Below are positions 62,488 to 64,000 of a stretch of 64,000 nucleotides of DNA, piece after piece (the first letter of the stretch is position 1; each line of letters begins with the position of its first letter). The translations under genes and the position numbers were made by a program. Source of the DNA: Coprococcus_C sp934318045 (lineage in GTDB: Bacteria; Bacillota; Clostridia; Lachnospirales; Lachnospiraceae). The notes below the pieces were generated by a model. The model had not been told where the DNA came from, ran no database searches, and was given only the letters and a program-made list of their open reading frames with translations. The stretch is from contig CAKREY010000002.1 in the NCBI GenBank assembly GCA_934318045.1, positions 186,001 through 250,000 on the forward strand. The letters are read 5' to 3'.

Positions 62488-63192
62488 TTAATCCACGGTG
62501 ACAGTGGTTCCTGTAAATCCACCTGTGACTGCCTTCTCGATGCTTCCCTCGTCATTTAGTCCAAAAAGCATCATTGGCATCTTGTTCTCCATCGCAAGCA
62601 CTGCCGCTGCCAAGTCAATCACGCCAAGTTTTTTGTCCACGATCTCCGAAATCGGCATCGTATCATATTTCTTTGCATCCGGATTCGTCTTTGGATCACT
62701 GTCATACACACCATCAATCGCTTTGGCTGACAAGACCACATCGGCTTCCACTTCGATTGCCATAAGAACGGTTGCTGTATCGGTAGAAAAATACGGATGT
62801 CCGGTTCCTCCGGCGAAAAATACAACCTCTCCCGCCTCGAGATACGCAATCGCTTTGTCTTTGTTGAAAAGCTCCGTCATGCTGCCACATGCAAAAGGCG
62901 TCATGATATGGGTGGTAAGTCCCTCGGCACGCATCGCATCTGCTGCATAGATACAGTTCATCACTGTCGCAAGCATACCAATCTGGTCTGCTTTCACACG
63001 GTCCATATTGTCCGACGTTCTGCCTCTCCAGAAATTTCCTCCGCCGATTACAATACTTACCTGGATATTTTTCTCGCAGATTGCTTTTACCTGCTTTGCA
63101 ACATCCCGGACAACCGTCTCATCAAATCCGGTATGTTTTTCTCCTGCAAGTGCCTCTCCGGAAAGTTTCAATAAAATTCGGTTCATCTTCAT
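62488..63192 (-). CDS. pyrH: UMP kinase
   Basis: About 234 residues, amino-acid-kinase fold (ILLKLSGEALAG, IGGGNFWRGRTSDNMDR, VFFAGGTGHPYFSTDTA). It converts UMP to UDP. ATG 63192 is preferred because GGAG lies 10 bases upstream; the ATG at 63201 is only one base from that site. The gene lies 22 bp after the bactofilin gene, in place of the rpsB-tsf often found upstream of pyrH. Confidence 0.94.
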   Translation of the reverse strand: MKMNRILLKLSGEALAGEKHTGFDETVVRDVAKQVKAICEKNIQVSIVIGGGNFWRGRTSDNMDRVKADQIGMLATVMNCIYAADAMRAEGLTTHIMTPFACGSMTELFNKDKAIAYLEAGEVVFFAGGTGHPYFSTDTATVLMAIEVEADVVLSAKAIDGVYDSDPKTNPDAKKYDTMPISEIVDKKLGVIDLAAAVLAMENKMPMMLFGLNDEGSIEKAVTGGFTGTTVTVD

Positions 63193-63214
63193 CGTTTTCA
63201 TGCTCCTTTATCCT

Positions 63215-64000
63215 TTATTCAAAAAAGCTCTTTACATCAATCTCAGAGTAGCACTGGGAACACATGCCCTCGATTACTGCTCCGTTGTTGATCTGAACGG
63301 ATTTTGATTTTATATTTCCCATAATCACTGCAGTCGAATCAACAATTACCGGTCCCTGCACATCGATATCACCTTTGATTGCTCCTGCAATCACCGCAGA
63401 TCCTGCAAATACGTTGCCGACAACCACGGTTCCAACACCGATTTTTGCGGCTTCGTTCACATGTACATCTCCCTCGATTCTGGCTGCATTTGCGTATAAC
63501 TCACCAACTGTCACGTTTCCCTGCACAGTGCCGCCGATAATCAGCTTTCCGTCGCAGCTGACAGCACCATTGACTGTTCCGATCAGGTCGATACATCCAT
63601 CGGTCTGCACATCCCCGTTGATTGTGGTCGTCTTGGTAATATAAGTTGTGTCTGCTTCCATCAAAGCATCTACATCATTTTTTTCTTCTGATTTTGTGAT
63701 TGATTGATCCAAAGCAGATTCCTCCTGTTTCATTGTCATCTCCAAAGATTCTTCCTCTGCCTGCTTTGCAAGCGTATCTTCGACTGCTTTTCCAAGATCT
63801 ACAGACATAAAATTCTGCATTTCTTCTTTTTGTTCTGTATCCGGTTCTATCGCAAGCGCTTCTTCTGTATGTTCGAGCATATCCGGCTCATCAAGCCCAT
63901 CCAACGCTTTCAATTCGTCCGGTTCTTTGTTCTCTGCAGTCATTTCTTCAATCTCTTCGGGAGCCGGTTCTGTCTCGGCATGCAGGTATTCCAACTCCGG
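63215..64000 (-). CDS. Bactofilin-like polymer-forming protein (5' end outside window)
   Basis: 262 codons remain open to the window edge, so the start is not seen. The N-terminal part is acidic and Glu-rich. The C-terminal part (from about TTTINGDVQTDGCIDLIGTV) is a right-handed beta-helix of bactofilin type with G-x-[IV]-x-G-x repeats (LIIGGTVQGNVTVGELY, IEGDVHVNEAAKI, VVGNVFAGSAVIAGAIKGDIDVQG). The end EGMCSQCYSEIDVKSFFE has two Cys. Bactofilins polymerise without nucleotide and scaffold the envelope or membrane proteins. The long acidic N-terminus is unlike short bactofilins. Confidence 0.85.
   Translation of the reverse strand, partial: PELEYLHAETEPAPEEIEEMTAENKEPDELKALDGLDEPDMLEHTEEALAIEPDTEQKEEMQNFMSVDLGKAVEDTLAKQAEEESLEMTMKQEESALDQSITKSEEKNDVDALMEADTTYITKTTTINGDVQTDGCIDLIGTVNGAVSCDGKLIIGGTVQGNVTVGELYANAARIEGDVHVNEAAKIGVGTVVVGNVFAGSAVIAGAIKGDIDVQGPVIVDSTAVIMGNIKSKSVQINNGAVIEGMCSQCYSEIDVKSFFE

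Overview
The window reads as a chromosomal segment of a spore-forming, low-to-moderate GC Firmicute, most likely Lachnospiraceae (Clostridia). The reasons are: type III glutamine synthetase, a T-box leader on tyrS, PolC-type DNA polymerase III, an intact sigma-K-type factor, a surface protein with ChW (clostridial hydrophobic-W) repeats, the IreB-RuvX-DUF1292 block, and clostridial type IV pilus genes with a fused pilM-pilN. Nearly all genes lie on the minus strand; only two (a glycosyltransferase and sigK) clearly lie on the plus strand. No prophage, intact insertion sequence or CRISPR array was seen.

Layout. 1-16.1 kb holds housekeeping and single genes: a partial FprA flavoprotein, a HAD hydrolase, a 113-bp-period palindromic repeat array (about 1.90-2.46 kb), glnN, a two-TM protein, tyrS with its T-box, a cation efflux protein coupled to an O-antigen-ligase-like protein, tRNA-Leu(AAG), a transglutaminase/ChW surface protein, infC-rpmI-rplT with a leader attenuator, and an M24 aminopeptidase. 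16.2-36.6 kb is a type IV pilus locus, in transcription order pilB, pilT, pilC, pilA, pilD, pilMN fusion, pilO-like, then four minor-pilin-type proteins of which two are very large, and a 1,814-residue secreted or surface protein. 36.7-43.2 kb is a cell-surface glycan island: glycosyltransferases, a polytopic membrane protein, a methyltransferase and a Wzx-type flippase.

43.3-46.0 kb is the accessory zone. It has a PD-(D/E)XK-like protein preceded by and overlapping a small frameshifted gene, a remnant of an Rpn-type nuclease gene, and a second set of palindromic repeats related to the array at 1.9-2.4 kb. 46.0-52.3 kb resembles the Bacillus yrzL-yrrK-yrzB-yrrL-yrrM-yrrO order with RNase J and a YlbF protein inserted, capped by a convergent sigK. 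52.4-64 kb is a long housekeeping run, in transcription order bactofilin (partial), pyrH, frr, uppS, cdsA, dxr, rseP, ispG, polC, which links nucleotide supply, ribosome recycling, isoprenoid and phospholipid synthesis, and replication.

Start sites were re-chosen from visible ribosome binding sites. The result is TTG starts for several genes, ATT for infC, and several starts shortened from the longest frame. All functions are assigned by reading motifs and context; no database search was run.
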